Source: Panonychus citri
Lineage: Eukaryota; Arthropoda; Arachnida; Trombidiformes; Tetranychidae
Direction: 5' to 3'
Assembly: GCF_014898815.1 (NCBI RefSeq)
Contig: NW_026515541.1
Coordinates: 1,116,001-1,180,000 of the forward strand
DNA length: 64,000 nucleotides
This document shows, one piece after another, positions 12,537-23,251 of this stretch; the first letter of the stretch is position 1, and every line of letters starts with the position of its first letter. The notes beneath the pieces were generated by a model that worked only from the letters and a program-made list of their open reading frames with translations, was not told the origin of the DNA and ran no database searches. Both the position numbers and the translations under genes were made by a program.

Positions 12537-14153
12537 GAGGGCGAGGCTTAAGGCCAAGATTGACGGGCACGGCGGGTCTTACACAGGTACTAAGTGTATG
12601 ATCATCTTATGAGAAGATGGGAAAACATAGGAGATGAAAAAAAGAAGCCAAGAAGAGAGAGAGAGAGAGAAAAAAAGATGAACTATTTGCCTGGGAGGCA
12701 AGAATTTCAACCTTTTCTATGAATTTCAAGTTTCTCATTGAAATGATCATCATCTTATCATCTTGATACTCTCATCTTGTCGGAATTTCATCATCAACTC
12801 TGCTAATTATTTAACATCATCTTAAGCCTTTCAAACCAATTAAAAGGTCAATATATTACAATCTTTTGCCGCTTTCAGTCAAAATTTCATTGTAATTTCA
12901 TCTTCATCCTCATCTTCATCCTCATCACCCTCTATCATCAATGATTATGGTGATGATGATTATACGTTAATAGTGAACACGAATCACAATGAGTCAATAA
13001 CAACGGTTGCACTTAAATCATCATCATCATCATCTTGTCTTCATGTTCCGACTCTTATTCCGGGTCAAACATGATGATGATCAACACTCATGATAAGGTC
13101 ATTAATCTGTGATGATTAAGGGACTCGATGAATTTAAATAAATTAGACAATCAACAATCAGTGAGAGTGAATTAATCAATTGTTGTTGTTGCTTTTGATT
13201 TAATTCACGTTTTAACAATTTGCAAGAGTTTGTTTGTTTTTAACAATTTGTTTGAATTTTTCATAATCAACAAACAATTTAAAAAAAACACAATGGAAAT
13301 GTTTATATTTAAAACAATTAACTAAACAATCATGACTTTTTATAATGATTAACTTGATTGTTTTAATAATCAAATGAATTAACTAATCATGATAATATTA
13401 ATAGTAAAGATGATCATCTTTTTTTTTTAATATTAATTAACTAATTTCTTTACTAATTAACTTGTATTTGTATTAATATTTGCTAATTATAAATGATAAT
13501 TAACAAATGATTAAGATTAACGTTAATTAAATATCATTTTAATTGTTGCTGTTTTAAATTTGATTTGATTGAATTGTTTTTCCGCAAGTTGCAAGTTGAT
13601 TGATTAATTTAATTAAATTGTCAATGTTTTCGGTTAATCAGTTAATTGTTTCTGATTGAACAATTTAAATATATTATTATTTATAATCCGATAAGTTAAT
13701 TGTAATACAATGTGAACAGTTAAAGTTAAATCAATAATTAAGTGATTAAAATTGTGACAAAAGGGAAACATTGAAAGTTAATTGTTGAGAAATTGTTAAT
13801 TGTGTAATCAAATATATATTATCGTTATTATATAAATAATTAATTAATTGAAATTCATCAATAATTAGATGATGATAATAATAATAATCAAAATTGTATA
13901 TTAAAATTATATATGAAAAAAAGTCGATGTTGAAAAAAATTATTACAATTGTTTGAATTAAATTGTGAACAATTAAGGTTTTCAGGTTAATATATTTATC
14001 GTTGTAAATTGCAAATTAATTGTAATCAAATTGATTGATTTTTGAGGGGAAAATTTAATTGTTGGCTTATTCTTATTATTATCGTAGTTGAGGTTTACTT
14101 GTTTTACTTTCGGTAACGTTTAATTGTTACTCTTTAATTGTTTTGGTGATTTA

Positions 14154-16913
14154 TCACAATTTCCTCATTGATTTAGATTCTGATTTATTACCGTTGGTTA
14201 AAAGCGATGATGTCGGCGGTGGTAAGGGTGGGACTATGGGCATTCCTTTGCTTCCCAGGCTGTTCCGTTGTTTTGAGCTTCGTTTGATACTTGCCGTTTT
14301 TGGGGCATTTTTGGACTCTAAACTTGAGTGACCATTGACATTGAGATTGGCCATTGAGGTGGACAACGAGTTGACCATTTCACCGGAACTTCCTCTTTGA
14401 CGTCCAGAGGTTTCTCGATATTCAATGAAACTATCCCTTGGTCCATCGTAATGACCATTATGATGATGGTGTTGTTGTTGTTGGTGATGGTTCGATCTGT
14501 CAAAGTGACCTGATGAATGAGCGGACGATCTTTCCCTTTCTCGATCACCGAAAGCGGAAGATGATCCTCTTCTAGAATCATGGTGATGAATTGAATGACG
14601 AACGGAAGATGAATGATGTGAAGAAGATGAATGTTGATGATGATGATTAAGATGATTTTGGTGATGATGAGAATGATGATTATCGTGAAGATGATCTTCA
14701 TCTCCTCTTTCACCGCCCGATGAACCTGATCCACCAGCTGAACCATTTATTGGTCTACCAACCGGAATTGAATCATCGATTGCAAGATTTGCCAAACTGT
14801 TTGACCTCGATCGATGCTCTTGTCGAATTGAATAGGAAAAGGCTCGTTCATTAAGGTGACCTTTTCTCTTGTATAAACCCACCGCTGAAGGTGATGAATC
14901 TCTTTCAGTTTCATCTTCCCCAGTGGTTCCACCACCGCCACCACTTCCTCCATTGTGTCCACCGTTAATCCCACTGCTACCTCCCAAAACTGATCGACTA
15001 ACACCATTGATCCGATCTTTGCTTCGGTACTTTTCCCGCCTTGGTGTAGTTCCATATGTGACCGGATAGGAGACATAATGAGACTCGGTGGGTTGATGGT
15101 GAGGGTGAACTGAATGCTGGTGACCTCCGCCGTGATAATTGCTTAAGGGTGTTAACGGTCTCATGGGGGGAATGTAAATGGGCTCATCACCGGGACCAGT
15201 GAACATTATTGGATATTCACCGGGCGGTGGAGGGCCAACAACACCACCACCCGAGGGATGACCTCGCCTTAAACGTGTTCTCACTGAATATGCTGTTGAT
15301 CCTGGTGGAGGTGGAGGTTGTTGTCCACCTGAGGGTGGGATTGGTAAAGGTCCATAAATTGTATTATGATGATGAGGATGATGGTGGTGGGAGGAAGGTG
15401 GTGGTGGTAATTGATGTTGATGATGGTGTGGATGATGAATTAGATGATGATGATGACCAGATCCCTGGGGTGATATTTGTGGCACTTGAACAAAATTTAC
15501 TGGAACCGGAAAAGGACCTGGACCTGGTCCAATGAGTAGACTACTTCCGTTTAGAAGCATTTTTGATTTAGATTTTTTCTTCTTCTTTTTCAATGAATGT
15601 TTCAATATCTTATCAGCGTGTGGATGGTCATTCAGAGCGATCGGCATTCCAAATGGTGGTGGATGATTACTGGTCATCATGGCTGGATGAGGGTGAGGAC
15701 CTCCATGGGGCGGTGGTCCCATGTGAATGATCATTGGACGAGGTTTACCGATCATTCCTGGTCTCATGGTGTTTATTGGACCCTCACGAATATAATGTCC
15801 ACTTGAAAGTGGAGGTGGACCACCGGGTGGCCAAGTTATCTTGTAATTATCTTCATCAGGTGATTGACTAACCGTTGAACCTGCACCAATTTCAGAAGGT
15901 GCTTGATGATGGTGTTGATGGTGATGACCATTGGTACCATGATGATGTGGAGGTGGAGGAGGTGGTGGTAAATCATCAAGGAGATCACGAGATTGAGAGT
16001 CATTCCAATTACCATCGGCTTTATCAACTGTATCTAAAGCGGAAATGGATCGTGATCTTTTCGTTGTCATATGGCTTCCATTGGTACCTCCACCGCCACT
16101 GCCCACACCGGAGCCAATGTGCGAATAAGGATTTTCCTCGATTTGTTTGGCATACATTGAATCGGCATAAGCATGGAAACAACAACGAACCAGCGCATTA
16201 GCGGCAGGTTCCCGTTTACAAATGAACGCGTGACACTCTAACACTTTAATACCAGTGGTACGACGTAAGATACAAGCAAACAAAGGCGGGTGACCGTTAT
16301 CGGCACCTCTTAGAAAGGGACTATCAAGGGGAAGAAATTTGGCCACTTTATCATAACTTTTATCTCCATCACCATTGGTCAAGGTGGTTGGGGAATTGTT
16401 CACATGATTAACACCATTGGTTCCGTTTGATTGATGGCCTGAAGTTGGATTAAGTACTGATGAAGATCCTGATGAATGTTGTTGTTGTTGTTGTTGTTGC
16501 TGTGTTGAATTTGATGTAACTGATACTCCATTGGGTGATGACGTTGTATTATTATTACCACTACCGCTTGTACTCATATTGGTACTATTATTTTGACCTG
16601 AAATCGATGGTATAACAACATATCGAACCGCAGCACAGTAATGTAGAGATTCAATGGGAAAAAATCGTTTCATCTCACGTCCGGAATCGTCGACGTTTTC
16701 AATTAAAATTCCGTTTGACCAAACACTTATCCAAGAATCAATTCCAGCGGAACCATAATCGACAAGTCCACTTTCAGGGTAAAGGTCACGCAAAGGCTCC
16801 TGGATACCTTGAAGTCCGTCCTTCGTTGCATGTGGTACCGATGAGCCCAAATACATGACACGGCATCGGCAAATTGGTGTAGTCCCATCATTTGGACAAC
16901 GATCTTTACCCAT
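14154..16913 (-). CDS. PTB/PID-like domain protein with long His/Pro/Ser-rich tail, 919 aa
   Basis: Likely a cytoplasmic adaptor; partner and pathway unknown. Residues about 14-102 look like the first half of a phosphotyrosine-binding fold (CRVMYLGSS, then DSWISVWSNGILIENVDD and the HYCAAVRYVVIP strand). Residues about 103-190 are a Q/N/S/T-rich insert with eight consecutive Gln. Residues about 191-255 give the second half (PPLFACILRR, KVLECHAFIC and the helix ANALVRCCFHAYADSM). The rest is low complexity: Pro/His runs near 314-338, a Lys tract near 440-452 that could be a nuclear signal, His-rich stretches near 484-510 and 738-768, and RSRSNS near 698, which resembles a 14-3-3 site. The start is well supported: the ATG has A at -3 and G at +4, and an in-frame TAA lies 45 nt upstream in the same exon. 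The coding region is one exon. I do not recognise a named orthologue. Confidence 0.85.
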   Translation of the reverse strand: MGKDRCPNDGTTPICRCRVMYLGSSVPHATKDGLQGIQEPLRDLYPESGLVDYGSAGIDSWISVWSNGILIENVDDSGREMKRFFPIESLHYCAAVRYVVIPSISGQNNSTNMSTSGSGNNNTTSSPNGVSVTSNSTQQQQQQQQHSSGSSSVLNPTSGHQSNGTNGVNHVNNSPTTLTNGDGDKSYDKVAKFLPLDSPFLRGADNGHPPLFACILRRTTGIKVLECHAFICKREPAANALVRCCFHAYADSMYAKQIEENPYSHIGSGVGSGGGGTNGSHMTTKRSRSISALDTVDKADGNWNDSQSRDLLDDLPPPPPPPHHHGTNGHHHQHHHQAPSEIGAGSTVSQSPDEDNYKITWPPGGPPPLSSGHYIREGPINTMRPGMIGKPRPMIIHMGPPPHGGPHPHPAMMTSNHPPPFGMPIALNDHPHADKILKHSLKKKKKKSKSKMLLNGSSLLIGPGPGPFPVPVNFVQVPQISPQGSGHHHHLIHHPHHHQHQLPPPPSSHHHHPHHHNTIYGPLPIPPSGGQQPPPPPGSTAYSVRTRLRRGHPSGGGVVGPPPPGEYPIMFTGPGDEPIYIPPMRPLTPLSNYHGGGHQHSVHPHHQPTESHYVSYPVTYGTTPRREKYRSKDRINGVSRSVLGGSSGINGGHNGGSGGGGGTTGEDETERDSSPSAVGLYKRKGHLNERAFSYSIRQEHRSRSNSLANLAIDDSIPVGRPINGSAGGSGSSGGERGDEDHLHDNHHSHHHQNHLNHHHQHSSSSHHSSSVRHSIHHHDSRRGSSSAFGDRERERSSAHSSGHFDRSNHHQQQQHHHHNGHYDGPRDSFIEYRETSGRQRGSSGEMVNSLSTSMANLNVNGHSSLESKNAPKTASIKRSSKQRNSLGSKGMPIVPPLPPPTSSLLTNGNKSESKSMRKL

Positions 16914-17052
16914 GATGACAATAGACGAATGATTTACAATTCGATAATCAAATTAACACTAATAATAACAATTCTCGAGACGATGAAAAGAATATAAGAA
17001 AACAAAAAGTTCTAATAAATTTGAGTTCGACACTTATGATGATTACGATTTC
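16914..17052 (-). other. 5'UTR part of the PTB-protein coding exon, with splice acceptor
   Basis: On the minus strand a strong acceptor (a run of T followed by ctccag) ends at 17053, so an exon probably begins at 17052 and runs through 139 nt of leader into the ATG at 16913. An in-frame stop in this leader rules out N-terminal extension. At least one upstream non-coding exon would lie further right; I could not place it. Confidence 0.6.
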
Positions 17053-17152
17053 CTGGAGAAAAAAAAATAGAGGTCACAAAGGAAAAGTGAAAAATATTAG
17101 TTAAGGTCAACTGGTCAAGTTAATTATCATGATCGTCACAAGCAGAAACACA

Positions 17153-17181
17153 CCAATCAATCAATCAATCAATCAATTAAT
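17153..17181. repeat. (CAAT)n tetranucleotide repeat
   Basis: About six tandem CAAT units ending in CAATTAATTG, roughly 0.1 kb upstream of the inferred PTB-gene exon boundary. Confidence 0.85.
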
Positions 17182-17910
17182 TGTGTATATAATCAGATTA
17201 GTGATTATGATGATCCAGGAAAAATGAAACGAAACAAATAATAATCAATATCTCCTAATTGATTAAGCAAATTGTTGTTACCCAAATCAATTGATAATCA
17301 AAACTTACACTACGATTTTGATTAATACACATACACAATTGATTAGGTTGATCAACAGGTTGATTGTGATGATGATTAACAATCAAAATGATCAGAAATT
17401 AATGATTACTTACAACTGAAAAATTGAACACACAAAATGGTGACTTGTTGATAGTTTAATCAGTTTGTAAACATTTCCAGGTCATTTGATGGTGACCATT
17501 ACAATCAACAATTGAAACCATTGTTAATAACAATGATATAGAAAGTATAATAATTATAACAACAATTTAAACAATTAACAAATGATGACATGAAAATATT
17601 ATCAACAAGAGGAAGAAGATGAAGAGGAAAAAAAAAGAAAACAAAACAAATGAAAAAACAACAAACGGAAAAAAATCTCGAGTCAATTTGATGATGAAAG
17701 AAAAAGACAAATTAACTGTTCTACTTCCTCTTCCTATGAGTTAATTAACAAAGACAATTAAGATAAAGGCACATCTATGGTGATGATTAAGACGAAAATT
17801 AGTTAATTCAACAATTAGAAGTAAATGTTTTCCAAAGTCTCTAATTGACACTAAACTTATTAGTCTCAATAACTTTTGCCGAGTTGGCTACTTTTCCTAA
17901 AGAACTTCAT

Positions 17911-17972
17911 CTCTCTCTCTCTCTCTCTCTCTCTCACCTTGTCTTCCTCTTTCTCTCTCTCTCTCTCTCTCT
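17911..17972. repeat. Paired (CT)n microsatellites
   Basis: Two CT dinucleotide runs (17911-17934 and about 17947-17972) separated by a short non-repeat spacer, within a broadly pyrimidine-rich stretch reaching about 18.4 kb. Confidence 0.95.
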
Positions 17973-18404
17973 TACCTGTTCAAAATCCCTCCCTTCATCT
18001 TCCTACCTAGTGATGGTTCCTCTTTCTCTCTTTCTTTCTTCTCTTTCTCCTCTTTCCCCAAATGCCAAAAACAAGAGGAACTAGTAACTTGTTTTCTTCT
18101 CTTTCTTTTCTTTCTTTCGGTTATCTTGTCTGTCTTTTTTTACTCTATCGAATAAGTTTCTTCTCTGTCTAATTTTCTACTTCTTTAAGGTGGAAATATA
18201 AATGGCCTGAAGGCGGAGGAAGTCAAAAATTCTTACGGACAGACACATACTTATCTTCATGTTCCTTCAACTTTTTTCTCTACCTCATCATCATCTCTTT
18301 CTCTCTTTCTTTTTCACCGTAACTCTTTCTTTATCATTGCATTTTTTTCTTCTTCTTCATCTTCTTCATCTTCTTCGTCTCTTTCTTTCTTTCTTTCTCT
18401 AAAA

Positions 18405-18572
18405 TGTTATGTTGTCTTGCGGCCATTTCATGGAACCCGTTTGAGCCCTTCGTTAGAACCTAAATCAATCGATGATGGCCTCCGGTCTATAACCTCCTGT
18501 TGTGCTGATTCCTTGCGATTGATTCTTCATCTTATCGTAAAAATGATGAGCATCATGAAGGAAGGTACTTGA
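18405..18572. other. GC-richer island with open frames on both strands
   Basis: This roughly 165-bp patch has far higher complexity and GC than its surroundings. On the plus strand one frame is open from about 18399 to a TGA at 18573 (contains LRPFHGTRLS and KSIDDGLRSITS) and meets a donor-like G|gtactt near 18566. On the minus strand another frame follows a pyrimidine-rich stretch ending in catcaag and closes with STTGGYRPEAIID then stop. Neither frame resembles a family I know. It may be a 5' exon of the PTB gene, an exon of an unplaced gene, or a promoter or conserved non-coding element. Confidence 0.25.
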
Positions 18573-21352
18573 TGATGGTGATGATGATGATGAGAATATT
18601 AAGAGAAATTGGAAGAAACGAAAAGAAAAAAGAAATTCTGATTTATTCTGATTCTCTTTTACAAGAGAAAGAAAAAATATTCTTCAAGAAATTAGATTTT
18701 TTTTTCTTTATTTTCTTTTTGTCGTCAATCTAATCATTCTCATTGTCATCGTCAGCACAATTATTTTTAATTCTCATCATCATGGAAACAATTATCTTCA
18801 TCAATTGATTTTCCTTGTTTCAGAAAAGATGAAATTTAATTTAGAGCAATATTTTCACTCTAATGTCTCTTTTGCATTACAATCAATTCTAATTGTTATT
18901 GTTTCTCGAAATTTTCTCTCTCTTTCTTTTCCACTAATTTATTAATTACTTAACCACCCAACCCAAAATCAAAGTTAATAATACTAATCATTATTGATAA
19001 GATAATAAACATTATTATCAACAATTTAACTACAGTTATTCAGATTTACCAACATGATAAGACCTGAATCGTGAAACAATCAAGGTCAATCTATTTTCTT
19101 TACCTTCAGCTACTGAAAGTAACTTTGACTCACCTTTTTTTTTTAAAAAAAATTGACTTAATTATATTCAATTGATTAAATTAGTTGGTTAATTGTGAAA
19201 AAATCGTTTCGTTAGACTAATTTTAAAATTTGCGCTAATTTTGTTCCTCCAATCAAAATGCTCAATTTTAACCGCGAGTTTCAAAATTACCATACCAACG
19301 ATTAATTAATTAATTTTTTTAAATTACTTTTGGTAAATTGATTGTTTACATTTACAGCAATTAACTTTTTCATTGCAAATTTATAATTAGCTAATGATTT
19401 AACATCTCATTCAGGATTTAAAGACTAATTTTTAAATCAATAACATTTCTTTTATTCTGATCTAATTGTTAATGATTAAGTGTAACAATTAAGGTGAAAA
19501 TGACCTTTAATTGTAACAATTATGGTGAATTTTTTCAATTTGATTGTGAAAATTAATTCAATTTAGAATCAAGTTTATTATTAACTTGGTTTTATTTTGA
19601 TTTTTCTTTTGCTTCTTAAATCAAATGATTTAGTAAATTGTTGATCAACAATTAATTTATTGATAATCAGACTGAACATGAACTTGGCCCAATAATCTAA
19701 ATTTTAATTCTGATTGATTTTATTGTGACCATTTACAATTAAATTGAATAGAGAGAAGGAGAGAGAAAGAAAATTAAACTTAATCAACTAATTTATCTAC
19801 AATTAACATAAAATTAATCAAAAAAACTTTCGTTTAATTATCAGAAACAAAACAAAATTGGAAGTGAAAAATTAATTAGAATCACAATCAAGTTTAATTT
19901 ACTTGAAATAAATTAAAACTAAAAACTAAATTAACACCAAAAATTAGGTAACAATTAAGTCATCAAGTAAATTAAATGATTCAACATCACAATTAGTGAA
20001 CTTTGATTGTGATAATTAACCATTGAAAGAATTGAATTTCAAAATTAACTGAAAAGATTGAAACAATTAACTAAATTTTCATATTAAACTGCTAGAAATC
20101 TTAGTTGTTAATCAATTTGATTGGAAACAATTTAATGAAAATAATATCAAGTGTTGGTGTGAATTCACATAAATAACAATTAACTTTTGTTTCCAAATTT
20201 TTCCAACAACAATTAAATTCAGACAATTAACCAATCAAGTTAAATGCGAACATTGAAAATCAACTAATAATACAAATAATCAATAAATTATAATTTAGAG
20301 AGAGAGAGAAAAATTCAAACAATCAATCAATCAAATCCGGTTAAATTGTCTGGTTAAGATTGACCAGTTAACAATTTGAACTAAATTAACTAAATCATGA
20401 TCATTGAATCATGTTGACCGTTCATTTACAACTGTAAATTGTTCATCATGATTAAAAACACTCAACAATTATAATAATGATAAGAGTTAACAGTTATTAA
20501 TATTATAATAATTGTGAAAAAAATAGTAATCAGTCAACATTAACAATCAGTTGATTGTAAACAATTTAAAAATTTGTAAACATTTAAAATTGTTTACTCT
20601 TGAAAAACAAAACATGTTCAAACTTTAATTACTTTAAGTAATCTAATTGTATAAGTATATATTTTATATAAATCGTAGCTAAATTGTTTTGAATATAAAT
20701 TGTTATCATTAGGATGATGATTATGATTAATAATTTAGTTATTTATTTGTTTCCAAAAAAAAATGTTGACCCAACTTTTTATTATTACTTGTTTACCTTG
20801 ATTGTCCCTCCTCCTTAATTGTGATGCCAACTAAATTAAATATTGACCCCAAAAAAAGGACTACTGACCTTTAGGGATTTTCATTGATATTGATAATTTG
20901 ATTTTCAACAATTGATTAACATAACTAATCATTTATTCAAATAATTTAATTTCAACGTAATTAATTATTCATTTGGATTAATTTTTTCTCTCTCTCTCTC
21001 TCTTTTTTTCCAACCCAAATTCATTTAAATTCAATAGTCAATTTAAATTATTCTAAACTCACATTGATTTCTTAATTACAATGGAAAAGTTGAGAAAAAA
21101 AATCGAAACAAACTTCTAAATTCCAATCAACTAATTGTTACCACGAAAATTGATCAAATCGAAAAACTTTTTTTTTTCTTCTTTTCCAATTTGATTTCAA
21201 TTCTCTTTCTCATTTAAAACCCTCCATGAACTTTTAAGTAAATCCTTCATGCCAATTAATACAATCCAAGTATAAATCCACTCCAATCAAATGATAATCA
21301 AATTAACTAAAATTCAATTTTAATTAATTAACGAAAAATTCCCGGCGAGCAA

Positions 21353-21643
21353 ACTGCCATCTAGCGAGATTAATACGAACTAAATTCGATTTGATTTTTC
21401 TCTTCCATTTGTATCGGAAAGAAACTCAGTTAATCAAATTGTTGGTTTACTTTTTCTCAATAATTAAAGAGAATCAAACCTGCAATCAATTTAGATTTTG
21501 AAGTGGATTAAAAAAATGCGAATTAACTTTGAAAATGGAAATGAACCAACAATTAAATTCGTAGCTATGTAACTATCGCCATCTCTTGGATTACGTAAGA
21601 GATGAAAAAGAACATTTTTTTATTCTTTTGTAGGTGGCGTTGG
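21353..21643. promoter_or_regulatory. Cluster of three CCATCT / GGTGGCG motifs upstream of tomosyn
   Basis: Three GC-rich words sit within 300 bp of AT-rich DNA: ACTGCCATCTAGCGAGA at 21353-21369, AGCTATGTAACTATCGCC followed by ATCTCTTGG at 21563-21589, and TGTAGGTGGCGTTGG near 21629-21643. The first two carry AGATGG on the minus strand, the third a related AGGTGGCG on the plus strand. All resemble the CTCF core and partly the YY1 core. The cluster lies about 0.6 kb upstream of the putative tomosyn 5'UTR donor, so it may mark a promoter or insulator. This is inference from sequence likeness. Confidence 0.3.
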
Positions 21644-22139
21644 GGGGTAAGAGAATTAATCTGTTTCTCTTTCATTTTGTTCTGAGATTTTGATGAGAAA
21701 AGTGATTAGATATTTTTCTGTGTTGGTTGTTTTTTTAATATTTTCTCTCTCTTTTTCTCTCTCATATGGTTAATGGTTTCTTCTCCCAATTGATCATCAC
21801 CTCTTTTTATCATCAAACAATTAAAATTGATCCATTGTTGTATAAGTGTAGTAATTTTCTCCCCCAGTGTTTCCAATTGGAATCAAGTATTAATGTGATT
21901 AGAAAGAGAAAAAAAAAATTTTTTCTTCTCATTGAATTTTGTTTGAATCTTTCATTGTGTCTGTGTTGAGTGTCCAACATAAGTGACTTTCTTCTGACAG
22001 AGAGTTGGTCATTTTTCTCCTTCTTCTAGCTTTTAATTGTTCCACAAAAATGGAGAAAAGAACAAATCAAAACGAGACTATGTTTCTCTTTTTTCTTCAT
22101 TGATATCATTTGAATGGTGTATTTTAGTTAATATTAAAC

Positions 22140-23251
22140 ATTGGAATCAACAATCACCACAACAACAAGGAGAGACAACAACAACAATAACAATAGAGAA
22201 TCACCTCAATCTAGATAAATACTTAATCAACGAATACAAGTAAGTTACGAAGAGAAAAAAGAACAAATTATCAGAAGAAAAATACCTTGAGAATTGAGAG
22301 AGAACAAAAAAAATCAGCTTGTTACTTTTACCATCTTGTTTTTTTTCAACAGAATTGATGAGATAACATTTTTAGAGAGAAAGTAATCATTTCTACTTTC
22401 ACTCTTATTCTCTCTCTCTCTCTACACCTAAATCATCATCTTCGCCATCGTCATCTCGTCATTATCATTGAAAATTGTCATCAGTTATCAAGACAATAAC
22501 GATAATCCAATCAAAATGAATATTAGTTTTGATTATTAACCAATTGACATTTGTTTCCTATTGTGTAATTTTGGATCCATATTTTTATTGGTAAAAGGGG
22601 AGTTTGAGTGTCTTTCGTTAATTGTGTTCCTTACCATCATTCAAATATTAGTGTAGTTAAACCGTTAATCCAATACCAATTAGATTGATCTCACAAATTG
22701 TGATCAATTTAAATTATATTCACAATTTTGCTTTGGGTATTAAATCTCTAAGCCTAAAAGGGTAGAGAGAGAGAGAGAGAGAGAAAGAAAGAGAGAGAGA
22801 GAGAAAAGTGTATTTGTCTCAAATGTGATCGAAATTAATTTTTTTCTCTCCTTATAATTATTCTCTCAATAGAATTTCAATCTTTCTTCTCAATCTCATG
22901 GATTTATGTTAAAGGAAATAATATAATCTCATTCTCTCTTTTATTTCTATCTCGTTCTCTTTCAGCATAAATATTTTCCAGAATATATATTACATTCAGG
23001 AACCTTTGGTGTAATCTGTTAATCTCCATGGTGAATAAAATGGTTCCTTATTGTGATTAGATTCTATGGATTGGTTTCAATTTTCTATGTAAATTCCAGT
23101 GTGGTTTTAATCATTTTGTGTGTAATTTGTTTGTTTTATAGACCATTATTGGATTAATAATAATATTATTACACCTCAACAATCAACTTAATCCAGTTTA
23201 TGTGTTAAAAATCACCACCATCACCAACAACAACAACAATATTAATAAGAA
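22140..23251 (+). other. Probable tomosyn 5'UTR: upstream exon, intron and leader
   Basis: A CAA/ACA-rich stretch runs into a strong donor ACAA|gtaagt, with the exon ending at 22239. A matching acceptor, a T-rich tract ending tttatag at 23141, would start a second leader segment at 23142 that reads into the ATG at 23252. The 5' end of the first exon cannot be set. The 0.9-kb intron between them contains a GA repeat. The ATG has G at -3 and G at +4. Confidence 0.45.
22764..22804. repeat. (GA)n microsatellite
   Basis: A GA-rich run of about 41 nt with a short AAAG interruption, inside the putative first intron of tomosyn. Confidence 0.9.

Larger units (their letters stand above)
10027..14153. 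other. Intergenic region between convergent chitinase and PTB-protein genes
   Basis: The two genes point toward each other, so both 3'UTRs lie here. I see no clear AATAAA soon after the chitinase stop. The region is rich in ATCATC/GATGAT and GA runs from 10.2 to 13.1 kb and switches to CAATTA-rich AT sequence from 13.1 to 14.1 kb. One exon-like patch near 12.45-12.6 kb is listed separately. No other gene is recognised. Confidence 0.7.
17053..21352. other. Divergent intergenic region, left part
   Basis: Upstream of both the PTB gene (-) and tomosyn (+). It contains TC and CAAT microsatellites (17.1-18.4 kb), a GC-richer island at 18405-18572 listed separately, then about 2.2 kb of CAATTA-rich AT sequence (19.1-21.3 kb). 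No gene is recognised. Confidence 0.65.

Noticed and set aside
14318..16201. Several ORFs of 60-142 codons on both strands over the PTB gene
   Set aside because: Shadows of the 919-codon frame, produced by its low-complexity repeats.
17845..18084. 79-codon ORF rich in Leu and Ser
   Set aside because: Translation of the CT microsatellites.
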